DNA of 64,000 bases from an uncultured Pseudomonadota bacterium (GCA_913060515.1 CAJXRZ010000010.1:52953-116952); one strand, 5' to 3'. Positions 23,876-33,770 are shown, numbered from the stretch's first letter. The notes: generated from the sequence alone by a model not told the origin. Translations and numbers: made by a program.

Positions 23876-26800
23876 CGGTTGGCCTTCCAGGTAGCTGTTC
23901 ACCTCGGCGTTGTTCTGTCCCCGGAACACGTCGTAGTGGCCGCCGCTGATGACGCTCCCGTTGGTCTTGCCCTTGGCGTTGCTGTAGCGGAACTCCTTGC
24001 CGTTCCAGTACAGGTGGCGCTTCTTGAGCCCCTCGCTGCCACAGGACTCCATGGTCTCCAGGAGCGCCGCCTCGCCATCCAGCATCCGGACGTCGTAGAT
24101 CACGATGATGTGGCTGTCGCTGACAATGCAGTCCATCGTGCGCCAGGTGTTGGGGTCGGGCATCTCCTGAGCCACCTTGCGGAATCCAGCGCACGCCAAG
24201 TTCAGATACTTGGACTCGTGGCTGTCCAGGACATGGCCCTTCCCATTCTTGTCATAGATCACCGGTGTGAAGTCCTCCGTCATGCCCGAGCCATTGAGCA
24301 CATTCCAAGCAAAGCCCACACAGTCCAGACCCAACTTGAGGTGTAGCCACTTCTGCAGGTGAGCCTGGGCCGCATCGGCGTCCGCAAACTGAGCCAACTC
24401 GTCGGCCAGGTTCAAGTCGGTCGCGATGGCCTCTTGGATGGACTCCTGCAGCTCATCTGGAGTCGCCTTCCCCTGGAACCCGCGCAAGAAGGCATGGCTG
24501 TGCGAGACGCCATCATCGGTGTTGCCGCTCTCCAAGGCCCGCGTGTAGTTGCCGCAGGTGTAGCCCTTCTCCATCGATTTGGTCCGCTCGATCAGGCCCA
24601 AGTAGTCGTTGTTGTGCTTCTCATTGTGGTCCTTGCCGAAGTTGCGGTACTCGGCCTTGACCGACACGCTGACTTGGCTGCCGTCCGCAAGCGTGACGCT
24701 CACTGGAACCGCCGAATAGGCCTCGAAGAGCTCCTCCATCCATTGCTTGGCCAAGGCCTCGTCATAGGCACGCTCCGCATGGGCCGCCCCCGGACCCTCG
24801 ACCTTTTCACGCTTGTGCCCTGCCTTCTGCTCCAAGTGAACCAAGTACTTGTCAACCTGGTCTCCCAGCTCCTGGAGGCCTACCAAGTCCGAGAGGCGCT
24901 TCCGCTCCCAGAGCCCCTCCAGACCGCCACTCAGCTTGCCCCCAAGTGCGCTTAGGTCCGGCGCCTGACGGATCCAGCCAGCTCCGATTCGTCCCTTGAT
25001 TCCCTTCTCCAAGGAAGCATCCCGACTGCCCTCCATCTTCATTCTGAGGGACGTTCCAAAGAGCGCACCAAGAGGGACAGCGCGGGCTTGACTGAGCAGC
25101 GCCTGTGGATCATCCACACAGTGCTGCACAGGGGGAGCGGGCTGATCCTGCCCATCGGAGACAGCGCCGCGCACGCCCTGAGCTGGAAGCGCGCCCAGCC
25201 CCGAGAGACCCTTCCCCGTCGCGAGGGCAGGCTTGGCCCAGAGATTCGTGATCCCCAGGACTGGGCCCACGGCCCCTCCCTGAGAGCCGCTCTGTCCAGA
25301 CTCAGAGAGGTTCCCCCCACCTTGCCCAACCGCCTCAGCGAGGTGCGTTCCACCCTGGACCTTTCCTGCGATGTCCCCAAGGGACGTGCCCGAGGTCCCT
25401 TGGAAGCGCTCTCCGAAGTGCACACCTTCGGCCTCGAGTTTGTCGGCCGTGTCCAGCCAGTCCTTCGCGCGGTGCTTGTACTCCCCGTTCTTGTCGGTCT
25501 TGTGGCCCTTCTCCTTCCGGTAGACAGGCTCTTGAGAGACGATGTGCCCTTCCAGCTCGGTGTTCCAGCTCGCCGCGTGCTCACCCCACTCCAGTGACTT
25601 GGCCTTGGGGTTGGCTGCCACGAGCGCCTTGAAGGCCCGTTTGACGACCGTGACGCAGCCGCCTCCGCCGAGCGAGTTGCTGAGCTTGCCAACGACCCCG
25701 GCAACCCGATCCGAGATCGGGTAGTCGGCCAAGGTATGTCCAAAGACCTCGACCGCCTCAATCTCACTGAGTTTGTCTTTGGCCCAGGTAATGGCACAGG
25801 CGGCTTGGATGCGGGGGTCTGCATAGATCGCTGCCAGCATTCCAATTCGAGCCGGGCTGCTCCGCAAGGCCAGGGCGACCTTGTTCTGTCCGGGCAGCAT
25901 CAGCTGCTTGCACATTAACTTGAAGGTCGCCTCGTTCGGCTTGCTCCCTCGGCTCATCACAAGGCGGTGTGCCTCGTTGAGTTTCTGTAGGTCCGTCCAA
26001 TCGAATCCATCCTTGGGTCCGCAGGGCCCAAGCTCCGGATCGGCCAAGACCTGAAGCCCCCATGATCCACTGCCCACCGCGACCAGCTGAAGGTCTACCA
26101 GTCGCAGAGCACCTTCGATGTCCTCCATCCCCACACGCAGGACGCCCTTTGTGTCGTAGAGGGTGCCGCCAAGCATGTTGGCGATGTTTGAGCGACCGTC
26201 CCCGACCTCGTCGACTGCAGTGTTCTGGTTCAGTCCGAAGGAGGCGTAGACCTTGTCGTAGGCATTGACATCACTCCCTTCGCCGTCCTCCATGGCGGAA
26301 CGCACCCCTACCAGACGGATCTCCGTCTCGTTCAAGCCCGCGGAGGCGAGCGAGGCGTCCGAGGGCAGGTTGGAGAAGCTCTTGCCGTCGATCGTCGCAG
26401 CATTCCCCAGCGCATCCCAGCCGTAGCGGTCGGAGGCGGTGTTGCCCTTCAGGTCAATGGAGAAGCTGCCGACCGACACCTCGATGTGGTCATCGTAGCG
26501 GGGCACGTCCGCGTCATAGGGTCTGTTGGAGCTCTCCTTCCCCTTCTCCAGATCCGAGACCTGCACCCCAGGCCCACCCACTGGCTTGGGCTTGAGCTTG
26601 GGCTGACCCTGTTTGTCCTCGTTCTTGTCCGAGGGCTTCTCGTTGCTGGTGGGCACAACCTTCTTGGGCGCCTGCTTGGGTTGCACCGCCAGCATCATCT
26701 GCTTGAGAACATCGCGCAGGTACTCTCCCCCCAGGGGCTGGCCCATGCAGGACAGAGCATCGGCTTTGGCGACAAAGGCTGCGCCGAGCGCAAAGTCCTG

Positions 26801-29800
26801 TCGGCAAAGCGCCGCCATCTCCCGACCGAGCTGTCCTTTGATGGTCTCGATCATCTGCGTCAGCAAGGGTTCCCGGCCACTCTGGAGCGTCCCCCAGGCC
26901 TCCACCCAAGCCACGCCCTCCCCAACCGAGGCCCCCTGACCTCCTTGGGCCAAGTGACGGTTGAGCACCTCCAGAACCTTGTCGTCGGGACTGCCCACAA
27001 AGGCGCCCGCATCGTCTGGACCGGGCAGCCAAGCGCCGAGCTCCTTGCCTTGCTCAGCCAGGGCCACATCCCCCCGAAGCTGACCGATGTACCAAGCGCT
27101 CTGGCTGGCGCCGGTCTCCGCGTAGAGCTCCTTCCAGCGAGAGGAGCGCTCCGCTTCGCTGACCTGGGCGTCCTGCTCCAAGGCTGCCAGAGCCGAGGCC
27201 TGCCCCTCCGCCTCCAGAGGCACACCCAATGACAACGCCCGCTCCACGCCAGCGGCAGCCACGGCCACCTCACTGCCCCCGCGCACAATGAGCAGCTCTC
27301 CCTGATCCGTGATTCCCACAACCCGCGAGACCTCGCCCTGAACTTGCACCAGCACGCTGCGGCCCTGCCCCATGGCCTCTGGCACTTCCGTCGCGCCGAT
27401 CCCGGCAGCGTCTGCCCCGAGGAGCTGCGCGAGGGGGGTCAAGGCGCGGGGGGCAAGGTTGTGCTCCATTCGCAGCATCTCAAGCGCGTCCGCGTAGCTG
27501 TGTCCCGGATAGGGGTTCGGCAAGCCCAGATGGTGAAGCGCGTCGGCCAAGCCACCCACGGCGTCGCGGTTCCGGCTGCGGCTCGTCGACTTGCCCTCGT
27601 TCCGGGGGCCCAGCTGAAGGAGCGCCAAGTGGTAGGCCGAGCGACGCTCGGGCTCAGCCTGAAGCGCCGGCTCGTGAGCCAGCGCATCTCTGGCCTCCAA
27701 GAGCTGGGCTTCACTGAGCGCGGCTGTATTCATCAGCAAGTCCACGTGCAGCGCCTCGCGCAGGGTGGCTCTGGGCACGTAGCGCGGGGCTCCTTGAAGC
27801 AGAACCTCGCTGCGACCTGAGGACCCTGGCCCGGTCTCCCCCAACAACATCCACGCCGGCCCTTGAACTTGTCCCAGCGCGCTCTTGCTGTACACATCTC
27901 CAAAGATGGCTGGCGCCGCCTTCGGGTCCCGGAGCACCAAGAAGCGCTGAACGGACAGACCAGGTGGTGGCTGAAACAGGCGCTCCGGGTCGTGGGCCTC
28001 CGGTTCGGTGTCCAGGATGGTGCTGGAGTCGGCCACTCCAGCATCGGGCGCCACGCTCCTCTGGCTCTCGATCTGCGCGCTGACCGCGCCTCCGTTTGTG
28101 TAGCGCCCTTGAACCCACCCAAGGGCATCCCCAAAGCGAACTTGAACCCAGGGTTCTCCGGCCCGCGTTTCAAGCGCCCCGGTCCACGGCAAGCGGTCCC
28201 CAAGGTGGACCTCGCCCAGCCGCTCCTGGCCATCCAGGCTCTTGAAGACCGGCATGTCCAGCTCCAACAGACCGGGCACGCCCTCCACTGTGAGCCAACC
28301 TTCAATGCCTTGCCCCTCGTGGTCCGTGTGCTTCTCGCTCCAGCTCACGTCGGTACCCAGCGCAGTCTTGGCCTCGTTCTCCAGGGTGGGCTCCTCCGGT
28401 CCGCCCTCCTCGACCGCTGCAGAGACCACCTTGCTCACCGTCTTCTCATGCTTGGGTGCCAGCTTCCGCTTCTCCGTACTCACCTTCAGGTTCAGTCCCG
28501 GAGCCCCCAGAACCTGTAGATGGCGACCGAGTTGAGAGACCCAGTCGTCCGCGGTTTGGATCTGTGGGGGACCAGGAAGCGCCTCCACGTCTCCCCCTTG
28601 CACGCCCCCAGAGTGGCCCAAGTCCACGGCCAAGGCCTGCTCAACGCCAGCCTGTACGGCGAGCTTGACCTGCTCATGGCTCTCCACCAGCCACGTGATC
28701 TCGTTCAGAGCCGGCCCGCTGTCCTTGGTCTTGGAGAGCAGGCCTCTGAGCCACTTCACAGCCGGAAGCGCTTGCTGGCGGCGCTGGTTCTTTCGCAGCG
28801 TCTTCCAGTCCTTGTTCTTCTTGTGAAAGAGGGCCTGCAGTCCCTTGTAGTCCTGTCCATCCTCGAACTTGTCCAGCCAAGGGGACCAGTAGTTCTGGAC
28901 CGCATCAACATGTTCAAGCAGGTACTGGCCGGCCGCAAAGCGCTCCAGCATGCGCTGCTGGACATCTCCGATGTGCTTGGTGCTCAGGTCCCCGCCGGCC
29001 GCAATCTGCTCTCCTGGCTCCGCGAACACCGCTTGATTGACCTCGGAGCGCACCTGCCCAGCGATCTCTTCCTCAACCCCCTCATTGGCATAGGACTGGT
29101 AGGTCGCCGCCAACTTGGTTGCGCCAAAGCTGCTGCTCATCAAGGCCGAGGAGCTGCCTCCTTGGTCCAGGGCATTGCCCCGCTCGTCCCGGTACTTCTG
29201 CACCGCAGCATCCGGGTTGTCCCCGTTGCTGATCTCCGCGTTCAAGTCCTCCAGCGTGCGTCCACGCACGTTCTCCTTCTGCTCAAGCTTGCGCTCAGCA
29301 AGCAGCTGCTGCGCCTGGTCCTCCGGCAAGGCCTTGCCACCCTGCAGGTTGCTGGCCGACGTGAAGAGGTGCACCTCCTCTCCTGCGCGCCAGTAGCGCA
29401 GCTCAGCCAGCTCCGTCTTGCCACCACGGATGGACAGCAGCTCGCACAGGGTGCCCTGGGGAACGCGTGTCTTCAGCGACTTGCCCTTCTCATCCCTCAC
29501 AATCGCGTTGGAATCGCTGACCAAGGCGTAGCCCTGGGCCGCAGTGCTGGGGCCTTGCTTGGGATCTGGGTTGGGCAACTCCGCCCCGACCGTCGGATCA
29601 GAGCCTCCTGTCAGGCCCAGCTCCACATCGTCGTCCGAGAGGCAGCCCTCCTCCTCGATCTCCAGGAGCACCGGTTCTCCTCCTGGCGGCGTCCACAGCG
29701 GCGTGGCCAAGTGGTCCATGGCCCCTCCGAGTCCGAAGCCGTTGGCCATCGCACTCTGAGCCGGGTCTATACCCTTTACTTCCTGGTCCGAAGTGCTCAG

Positions 29801-29833
29801 AGAATTATCAAGGGTCAAGGGCGGACCGGACAT
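23867..29833 (-). CDS. Giant multidomain protein (1,988 aa), possible cell-wall-active effector
   Basis: No signal peptide or membrane helix is visible. Three SH3-like beta segments are plausible (about 100-180, 540-610 and 650-720; for example YALVSDSNAIVRDEKGKSL and PWVQVRFGDALGWVQGRYT). A central region near 1118-1400 contains NAYDKVYASFGLNQ, reminiscent of muramidase-like folds. The C-terminus holds LGLDCVGFAWNVL with Cys1838 and SHIIVIYDV with His1908, the Cys/His spacing of NlpC/P60-type peptidases. Segments between are helical, charged or Gly-rich. A large protein of this kind without a leader recalls cargo of contractile injection systems or polymorphic toxins, but no structural genes of such machines and no clear immunity gene are adjacent. 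The function is unknown; the domain guesses are mine. Confidence 0.75.
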   Translation of the reverse strand: MSGPPLTLDNSLSTSDQEVKGIDPAQSAMANGFGLGGAMDHLATPLWTPPGGEPVLLEIEEEGCLSDDDVELGLTGGSDPTVGAELPNPDPKQGPSTAAQGYALVSDSNAIVRDEKGKSLKTRVPQGTLCELLSIRGGKTELAELRYWRAGEEVHLFTSASNLQGGKALPEDQAQQLLAERKLEQKENVRGRTLEDLNAEISNGDNPDAAVQKYRDERGNALDQGGSSSALMSSSFGATKLAATYQSYANEGVEEEIAGQVRSEVNQAVFAEPGEQIAAGGDLSTKHIGDVQQRMLERFAAGQYLLEHVDAVQNYWSPWLDKFEDGQDYKGLQALFHKKNKDWKTLRKNQRRQQALPAVKWLRGLLSKTKDSGPALNEITWLVESHEQVKLAVQAGVEQALAVDLGHSGGVQGGDVEALPGPPQIQTADDWVSQLGRHLQVLGAPGLNLKVSTEKRKLAPKHEKTVSKVVSAAVEEGGPEEPTLENEAKTALGTDVSWSEKHTDHEGQGIEGWLTVEGVPGLLELDMPVFKSLDGQERLGEVHLGDRLPWTGALETRAGEPWVQVRFGDALGWVQGRYTNGGAVSAQIESQRSVAPDAGVADSSTILDTEPEAHDPERLFQPPPGLSVQRFLVLRDPKAAPAIFGDVYSKSALGQVQGPAWMLLGETGPGSSGRSEVLLQGAPRYVPRATLREALHVDLLMNTAALSEAQLLEARDALAHEPALQAEPERRSAYHLALLQLGPRNEGKSTSRSRNRDAVGGLADALHHLGLPNPYPGHSYADALEMLRMEHNLAPRALTPLAQLLGADAAGIGATEVPEAMGQGRSVLVQVQGEVSRVVGITDQGELLIVRGGSEVAVAAAGVERALSLGVPLEAEGQASALAALEQDAQVSEAERSSRWKELYAETGASQSAWYIGQLRGDVALAEQGKELGAWLPGPDDAGAFVGSPDDKVLEVLNRHLAQGGQGASVGEGVAWVEAWGTLQSGREPLLTQMIETIKGQLGREMAALCRQDFALGAAFVAKADALSCMGQPLGGEYLRDVLKQMMLAVQPKQAPKKVVPTSNEKPSDKNEDKQGQPKLKPKPVGGPGVQVSDLEKGKESSNRPYDADVPRYDDHIEVSVGSFSIDLKGNTASDRYGWDALGNAATIDGKSFSNLPSDASLASAGLNETEIRLVGVRSAMEDGEGSDVNAYDKVYASFGLNQNTAVDEVGDGRSNIANMLGGTLYDTKGVLRVGMEDIEGALRLVDLQLVAVGSGSWGLQVLADPELGPCGPKDGFDWTDLQKLNEAHRLVMSRGSKPNEATFKLMCKQLMLPGQNKVALALRSSPARIGMLAAIYADPRIQAACAITWAKDKLSEIEAVEVFGHTLADYPISDRVAGVVGKLSNSLGGGGCVTVVKRAFKALVAANPKAKSLEWGEHAASWNTELEGHIVSQEPVYRKEKGHKTDKNGEYKHRAKDWLDTADKLEAEGVHFGERFQGTSGTSLGDIAGKVQGGTHLAEAVGQGGGNLSESGQSGSQGGAVGPVLGITNLWAKPALATGKGLSGLGALPAQGVRGAVSDGQDQPAPPVQHCVDDPQALLSQARAVPLGALFGTSLRMKMEGSRDASLEKGIKGRIGAGWIRQAPDLSALGGKLSGGLEGLWERKRLSDLVGLQELGDQVDKYLVHLEQKAGHKREKVEGPGAAHAERAYDEALAKQWMEELFEAYSAVPVSVTLADGSQVSVSVKAEYRNFGKDHNEKHNNDYLGLIERTKSMEKGYTCGNYTRALESGNTDDGVSHSHAFLRGFQGKATPDELQESIQEAIATDLNLADELAQFADADAAQAHLQKWLHLKLGLDCVGFAWNVLNGSGMTEDFTPVIYDKNGKGHVLDSHESKYLNLACAGFRKVAQEMPDPNTWRTMDCIVSDSHIIVIYDVRMLDGEAALLETMESCGSEGLKKRHLYWNGKEFRYSNAKGKTNGSVISGGHYDVFRGQNNAEVNSYLEGQPTK

Positions 29834-29938
29834 TTCAGCACCTCAGGCTAGACCAACGGGGAAGCCTGGACACATTAGTCATCGACCTGAATAATGCAAC
29901 CCTTCACAAGTCCTACACGGACGCTCCAGGAGCCCCCC

Positions 29939-30667
29939 ATGCAGCCCCACGGCACCCCTTGCTGGATCGACATCCAGACCGATGTCTCCCGCGCCAAAGA
30001 CTTCTATGGCGCCGTGATGGGCTGGACCTTCAAGCCAGTGGTCGGCGCCGCTGGCTGGGTCATGGGAATGGATAGGGATCAGCCCGTCGCCGCCATCGGT
30101 CCTGGTGAGCCCAGGGACTGGCTGGTCTTCCTGCATGTCAGCGACATCGAGTCCGCGACCGAGGCCATGGTCGCCGCCGGTGGCGATCTGGCGGTGCCCC
30201 CTGGGGACGTCGGCAAGCTCGGCAAGGCCGCCATCTTCGACGATCCAGGGGGGACCCCCGTCGCCCTCTGGCAGCCGGGCACACACAAGGGATTCACCAT
30301 CACCGGCAACCCCGGCACGCCGGTCTGGTTTGAGCTCAACAGCCACAAGGGCGAGCTGGTCCGCGACTTCTTCTCCAAGAGCATGGGGCTGGAAGCCCAG
30401 CCCATGCCAGGGCCCATGACCTACTTCACCCTGCACGCGGAGGGAAGACCTCGCTACGGCGTGATGCAGGTGCAGGAGGCGCGGGTGGCCGAGCAGAGCG
30501 CCTGGATCGTGTACTTCCAGAGCCCAGAAGTCGACGCCAAAGCCGAGCAGGTCAAAGCCCTGGGCGGTCAGGTCTTGGCTGGCCCCTTCGACTCCCCTTT
30601 CGGCCGCATCGCGGTGTGCACCGACCCGATGGGCACCCGCTTCATGCTGATCCGCAGCGCGACCTAA
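29939..30667 (+). CDS. VOC-family (glyoxalase/dioxygenase-like) protein, two-domain
   Basis: A 242-residue protein starting at ATG 29939, which has AGGAG six bases upstream; the earlier ATG at 29894 lacks one. Two vicinal-oxygen-chelate repeats are seen, first CWIDIQTDVSRAKDFYGAVMGW then VWFELNSHKGELVRDFFSKSMG, each closing with a typical strand (FDDPGGTPVALWQPG and TDPMGTRFMLI). This matches the family of small-molecule-modifying or resistance VOC proteins such as CFP-30B-like hydroxylases. The substrate is unknown. It is divergent from the giant gene and convergent with the lamin-tail lipoprotein gene. Confidence 0.8.
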   Translation: MQPHGTPCWIDIQTDVSRAKDFYGAVMGWTFKPVVGAAGWVMGMDRDQPVAAIGPGEPRDWLVFLHVSDIESATEAMVAAGGDLAVPPGDVGKLGKAAIFDDPGGTPVALWQPGTHKGFTITGNPGTPVWFELNSHKGELVRDFFSKSMGLEAQPMPGPMTYFTLHAEGRPRYGVMQVQEARVAEQSAWIVYFQSPEVDAKAEQVKALGGQVLAGPFDSPFGRIAVCTDPMGTRFMLIRSAT

Positions 30668-30671
30668 AGGC

Positions 30672-31472
30672 TCAGAAGCACCAGTCGTTGCCGTAGCCCG
30701 GGTTGCCGTAGTCCCCGTTGCTCAAGAACCCGCCTTGCACACACCAGTTGTCCAAGTTGTCGTTCTTGCTGGTGTCTACCTTGCCGCCGTCCACGCCCAT
30801 GGACGCGCCGCTCTCTGCCCAACCGCTGCTCCAGCGCACCTTGTCCACCTGGCCATCGCAGTAGAGGATGGCCGCATCGCTGCCGTTGAGCTCGAACTTG
30901 CCGTGGCTGTAGGTGCCCTGGCAGTCCACGCCGCCGTTGTCCCAGGTGGAGTCGTTGGCACAGAGCACCAGGGTCTCCCCCGGCTCCATGATCAAGCTCT
31001 TGCTCTTGGTCTCGCTCAGGGTGGCCTTGTCGCTGCCCTCATCTCTGAGGGTGCAGGTGCCGGTCTTGAGCCACAGATCCGAGGTGTTGGTGATCTCCAC
31101 CCACTCTCCATCGGCCTGGGAGGCCTCTGAAGGCGTGACCATCAGCTCGGCAATTGCGACCTCGCCGACAGAAGGCACCTTGGGGTTGTCCTTGGAGCCC
31201 AGTGTCGGCCCGGGGTCACCCGTATCGATGGGACCGGTGTCGATCGGACCCGTATCGTCCCCTCCGCTCCCGGTGTCATCTCCCCCGCCCGTGCCGGTGT
31301 CATCGTTCCCGATGCTCGTATCCCGGGTGCCCGTGTCCTCAGCGCCGTTCCCTTGGCCAGGTCCCCAGTCCGGGAAGAAGCCGTTGCCCTCTTGGCCCTC
31401 ACCACCGGAGGAGCAAGCCAGAGCAAGGACCGCAAAGCCCAGCAGGGCAGGCCGTAGGACGTCTCGGCTCAT
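30672..31472 (-). CDS. Lamin-tail-domain lipoprotein with Asp/Thr/Gly tether
   Basis: A 266-residue lipoprotein with leader MSRDVLRPALLGFAVLALAC (Cys20). The next 80 or so residues are a flexible tether of repeated DTG/DDTG units. The C-terminal domain has the lamin-tail (LTD) pattern: VAIAELMVTPSEAS, GEWVEITNTSD, LIMEPGETLVLCAND and ELNGSDAAILYCDG, with four cysteines that could form disulfides. LTD domains occur in surface and nuclease-associated proteins of Bacteroidota and Myxococcota. Its ATG overlaps the stop of the preceding gene (ATGA, 31469-31472). Confidence 0.75.
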   Translation of the reverse strand: MSRDVLRPALLGFAVLALACSSGGEGQEGNGFFPDWGPGQGNGAEDTGTRDTSIGNDDTGTGGGDDTGSGGDDTGPIDTGPIDTGDPGPTLGSKDNPKVPSVGEVAIAELMVTPSEASQADGEWVEITNTSDLWLKTGTCTLRDEGSDKATLSETKSKSLIMEPGETLVLCANDSTWDNGGVDCQGTYSHGKFELNGSDAAILYCDGQVDKVRWSSGWAESGASMGVDGGKVDTSKNDNLDNWCVQGGFLSNGDYGNPGYGNDWCF

Positions 31473-32119
31473 GGATTCTCCGGGCTCACACCCAGGGTAC
31501 CCAAGTCCACTTCGGTGCGCACGGTCTGAGCCGCGGGATCCGCCGCGCGAGGCTTGACGCTGGCCTGGAAGCTGGCCGCTTGGGCCATGAAATCCCCCTC
31601 TGGCGCAGTCGAGGACAGCAGCAGCACGCAGCCCACTTGGCCTCGGTCTCCCGAGCTGTCCAGGATCAAGTCCAGCTTGCCGTCCCCGTCCAGGTCTCCT
31701 GCAAAGCGCAGCCCAGGGGTGCGTCCTTTGGTCGTCGGCAGGTTCAAGACCGGCTGCGCGGCGCCCATGTAGGAGAGCATCATCCGGTAGTTCTCGCCGC
31801 CGTCTGCGACCAAACGGGTGCCCGCACCGAGCTTGACGCTGGTGTAGCGAGGCAGGGGCTGCGGCGTGGTGAACTCCGAGCTCACTGGACCAGCAGGGAC
31901 CCCTTGGACCAAGGCGAGTGCACCACCTTCCACACGAACCGCCGTGTGGCCTTGGGCCTGAACGACTTGGACTTTGGCGGGCTGCAGGCTGCAAGAACCT
32001 GCAGCATCGCAGCGCAAGGCCAGCCACTCCGTGTCCTCAAGCTGCAAGAGCTCCGTGTAGGTGCCGGGCAGCAAAACTGCCGGCTCTTGGGCCATCGCTG
32101 ACGCGAGAATCCACCACAT
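31469..32119 (-). CDS. Exported protein with a single FG-GAP-like motif
   Basis: A 216-residue protein starting at ATG 32119, chosen because GGAGGTGGAGG stands just upstream and the short signal MWWILASAMA-QEP follows; longer in-frame versions would overlap the divergent promoter region. The mature part is mostly beta-prone and contains FAGDLDGDGKLDLILD, one FG-GAP/EF-hand-like calcium motif, and a pair of cysteines (RCDAAGSC). Co-transcribed with the lamin-tail lipoprotein. No family recognised. Confidence 0.65.
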   Translation of the reverse strand: MWWILASAMAQEPAVLLPGTYTELLQLEDTEWLALRCDAAGSCSLQPAKVQVVQAQGHTAVRVEGGALALVQGVPAGPVSSEFTTPQPLPRYTSVKLGAGTRLVADGGENYRMMLSYMGAAQPVLNLPTTKGRTPGLRFAGDLDGDGKLDLILDSSGDRGQVGCVLLLSSTAPEGDFMAQAASFQASVKPRAADPAAQTVRTEVDLGTLGVSPENP

Positions 32120-32202
32120 AGAAACCTCCACCTCCCTCGAAACCTGGGAGGCCTGTTTGCATCCCCTATCTTGAACCAGCTCGCCCAGCTTTGAGGTTGT
32201 CC

Positions 32203-33678
32203 ATGCCCCTTCTCGCACTGCTCTCGGTGTTGGCCTGTACCAAAGAGACCGTCAACGACAGCACACCTGTCGAAGAGACCGGCACCGCGCCGGCGGACGC
32301 AGACCAAGACGGCTTTGTGAGCAGCGAGGACTGCGATGACAGCAACGGGGCGATCAACCCGGACGCTGCGGAGATTTGCGACGGCGTAGACAACGACTGC
32401 AGCGGCATGATCGACGACAACGCCACCGACGCGCAGACCTGGTTCCAGGACCTGGACAAGGACGGCTTTGGAGACGACGCCAGCGCCACCCTGTCCTGCG
32501 AGATGCCCGAAGGATTCGTGGCCAAGGGCGGAGACTGCGACGACAAGCAGCCCCTGTTCTACCCAGGCGCCGAGGAGACCTGCACCGACGACTACGACTA
32601 CAACTGCGATGGCAGCGTTGGACGCACAGACGCAGACGAGGATGGCTTCGCGGCCTGCGAGGAGTGCGATGACTCCAACGCCTCCATCAACCCTGGCGCA
32701 GAGGAGTACTGCGATGGCGTTGACAACGACTGCAACGGCACTCTGGACGACGACTACGCCCTGGATACCCTGACCTGGTACGAGGACATGGACGGCGACG
32801 GCTACGGCACCAGCACCTGGTTCCAGGCCTGCGAGCAGCCCAGCGGCTACGCCGACAACGACCAGGACTGCTTGGACTCCGATCCAGCGACCAACCCAGG
32901 CGCGACGGAGGTCGATCTGGATGGCGTAGACCAGGACTGCGATGGCTACGACGGCGGGGTCGACACGGACGCGGATGGACTGGATGACGACGACGAGGTC
33001 AACATCCACGGCTCGGATCCCACCAAGACCGACACCGACGGGGATGGACTGGACGACGGCGACGAGGTCAACACCCACGGGACGGATCCCGCACTCGCTG
33101 ACACCGACGGCGACGGCTGGGACGACGATGAGGAAGTGGACTCCTACACAGACGCCAACGACTCCAGCGACCACCCCTACACCGGCGGCTGGGAGATCGA
33201 TTCCTGCCGCAGCAGCACCACGGGCACCGGAAACTCCGTGGGCGACATCGCCACCAACTTCTCCCTGACCGACCAGAACGGCGACACCGTCAAGCTGCAC
33301 GACTTCTGCGGCAAGGCCGTGCTCCTGGACTTCTCCACCATGTGGTGCGGCGTCTGCCAAGCCAAGGCCAGCACCCTAGGCTCCTGGTACAGCACCTACA
33401 AGGACTACGGCTTCATCGTTGTGCAAGCCCACTCCGAGAACAGCAGTCGCACCACTCCGACACAAGCTGAGCTCCTGAGCTGGGACACCAACTACAGCTT
33501 GGGCTACCCCGTCATCGCAGACACCAGCGGCACCGAAGACTTGCTCTACGACCCCAAGTCCTCCACCCGTCCGACCTTGGTGCTCATCGAGCCCGGCATG
33601 AGCATCGTGAGCGTTGGCGACTCCAACAGCGTGGTGGCGGCGGACATTGAGGCGATTCTGCCGACGACCTACCCCTGA
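32203..33678 (+). CDS. Lipoprotein: MopE-type and TSP3 repeats fused to a thioredoxin-like domain
   Basis: A 491-residue lipoprotein (MPLLALLSVLAC, Cys12; ATG 32203 with GAGG upstream). Residues about 20-250 carry MopE-type metal-binding repeats (CDGVDNDCSG, CDDSNASINPGAEEYCDG). Residues about 255-320 carry thrombospondin type-3 acidic repeats (DTDGDGLDDGDEVNTHGTDP). The C-terminal part (about 340-491) is a TlpA/AhpC-like thioredoxin fold with the active-site motif WCGVC. Calcium binding of the repeat stalk and thiol-disulfide chemistry at the tip are expected from the families. It should sit on the outer membrane as a rigid stalk with a redox head. Confidence 0.85.
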   Translation: MPLLALLSVLACTKETVNDSTPVEETGTAPADADQDGFVSSEDCDDSNGAINPDAAEICDGVDNDCSGMIDDNATDAQTWFQDLDKDGFGDDASATLSCEMPEGFVAKGGDCDDKQPLFYPGAEETCTDDYDYNCDGSVGRTDADEDGFAACEECDDSNASINPGAEEYCDGVDNDCNGTLDDDYALDTLTWYEDMDGDGYGTSTWFQACEQPSGYADNDQDCLDSDPATNPGATEVDLDGVDQDCDGYDGGVDTDADGLDDDDEVNIHGSDPTKTDTDGDGLDDGDEVNTHGTDPALADTDGDGWDDDEEVDSYTDANDSSDHPYTGGWEIDSCRSSTTGTGNSVGDIATNFSLTDQNGDTVKLHDFCGKAVLLDFSTMWCGVCQAKASTLGSWYSTYKDYGFIVVQAHSENSSRTTPTQAELLSWDTNYSLGYPVIADTSGTEDLLYDPKSSTRPTLVLIEPGMSIVSVGDSNSVVAADIEAILPTTYP

Positions 33679-33770
33679 GTAGTCTTCAACCACCGTCGTT
33701 ATCCACAGAGCGGCGACTGCCAGCCCAGTCTCTTTTCTGCTACCGTCTGCAGCATCTGATGGAGCTACGC

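Noticed and set aside
23867..29833. Giant protein as non-ribosomal peptide or polyketide synthase
   Set aside because: No carrier-protein, condensation or ketosynthase motif in any part of the translation.
28520..29851. 443-codon plus-strand frame opposite the giant gene
   Set aside because: Shadow of the 1,988-residue frame; no recognisable motif and no start context.
30672..32027. Long version (451 codons) of the lamin-tail lipoprotein
   Set aside because: The extension lies antisense-frame over the neighbouring exported-protein gene and would bury the lipoprotein signal at MSRDVLRP.
33699..33707. Perfect DnaA box TTATCCACA
   Set aside because: Single copy with no AT-rich unwinding region, no dnaA, dnaN or parA nearby; expected by chance in 64 kb.
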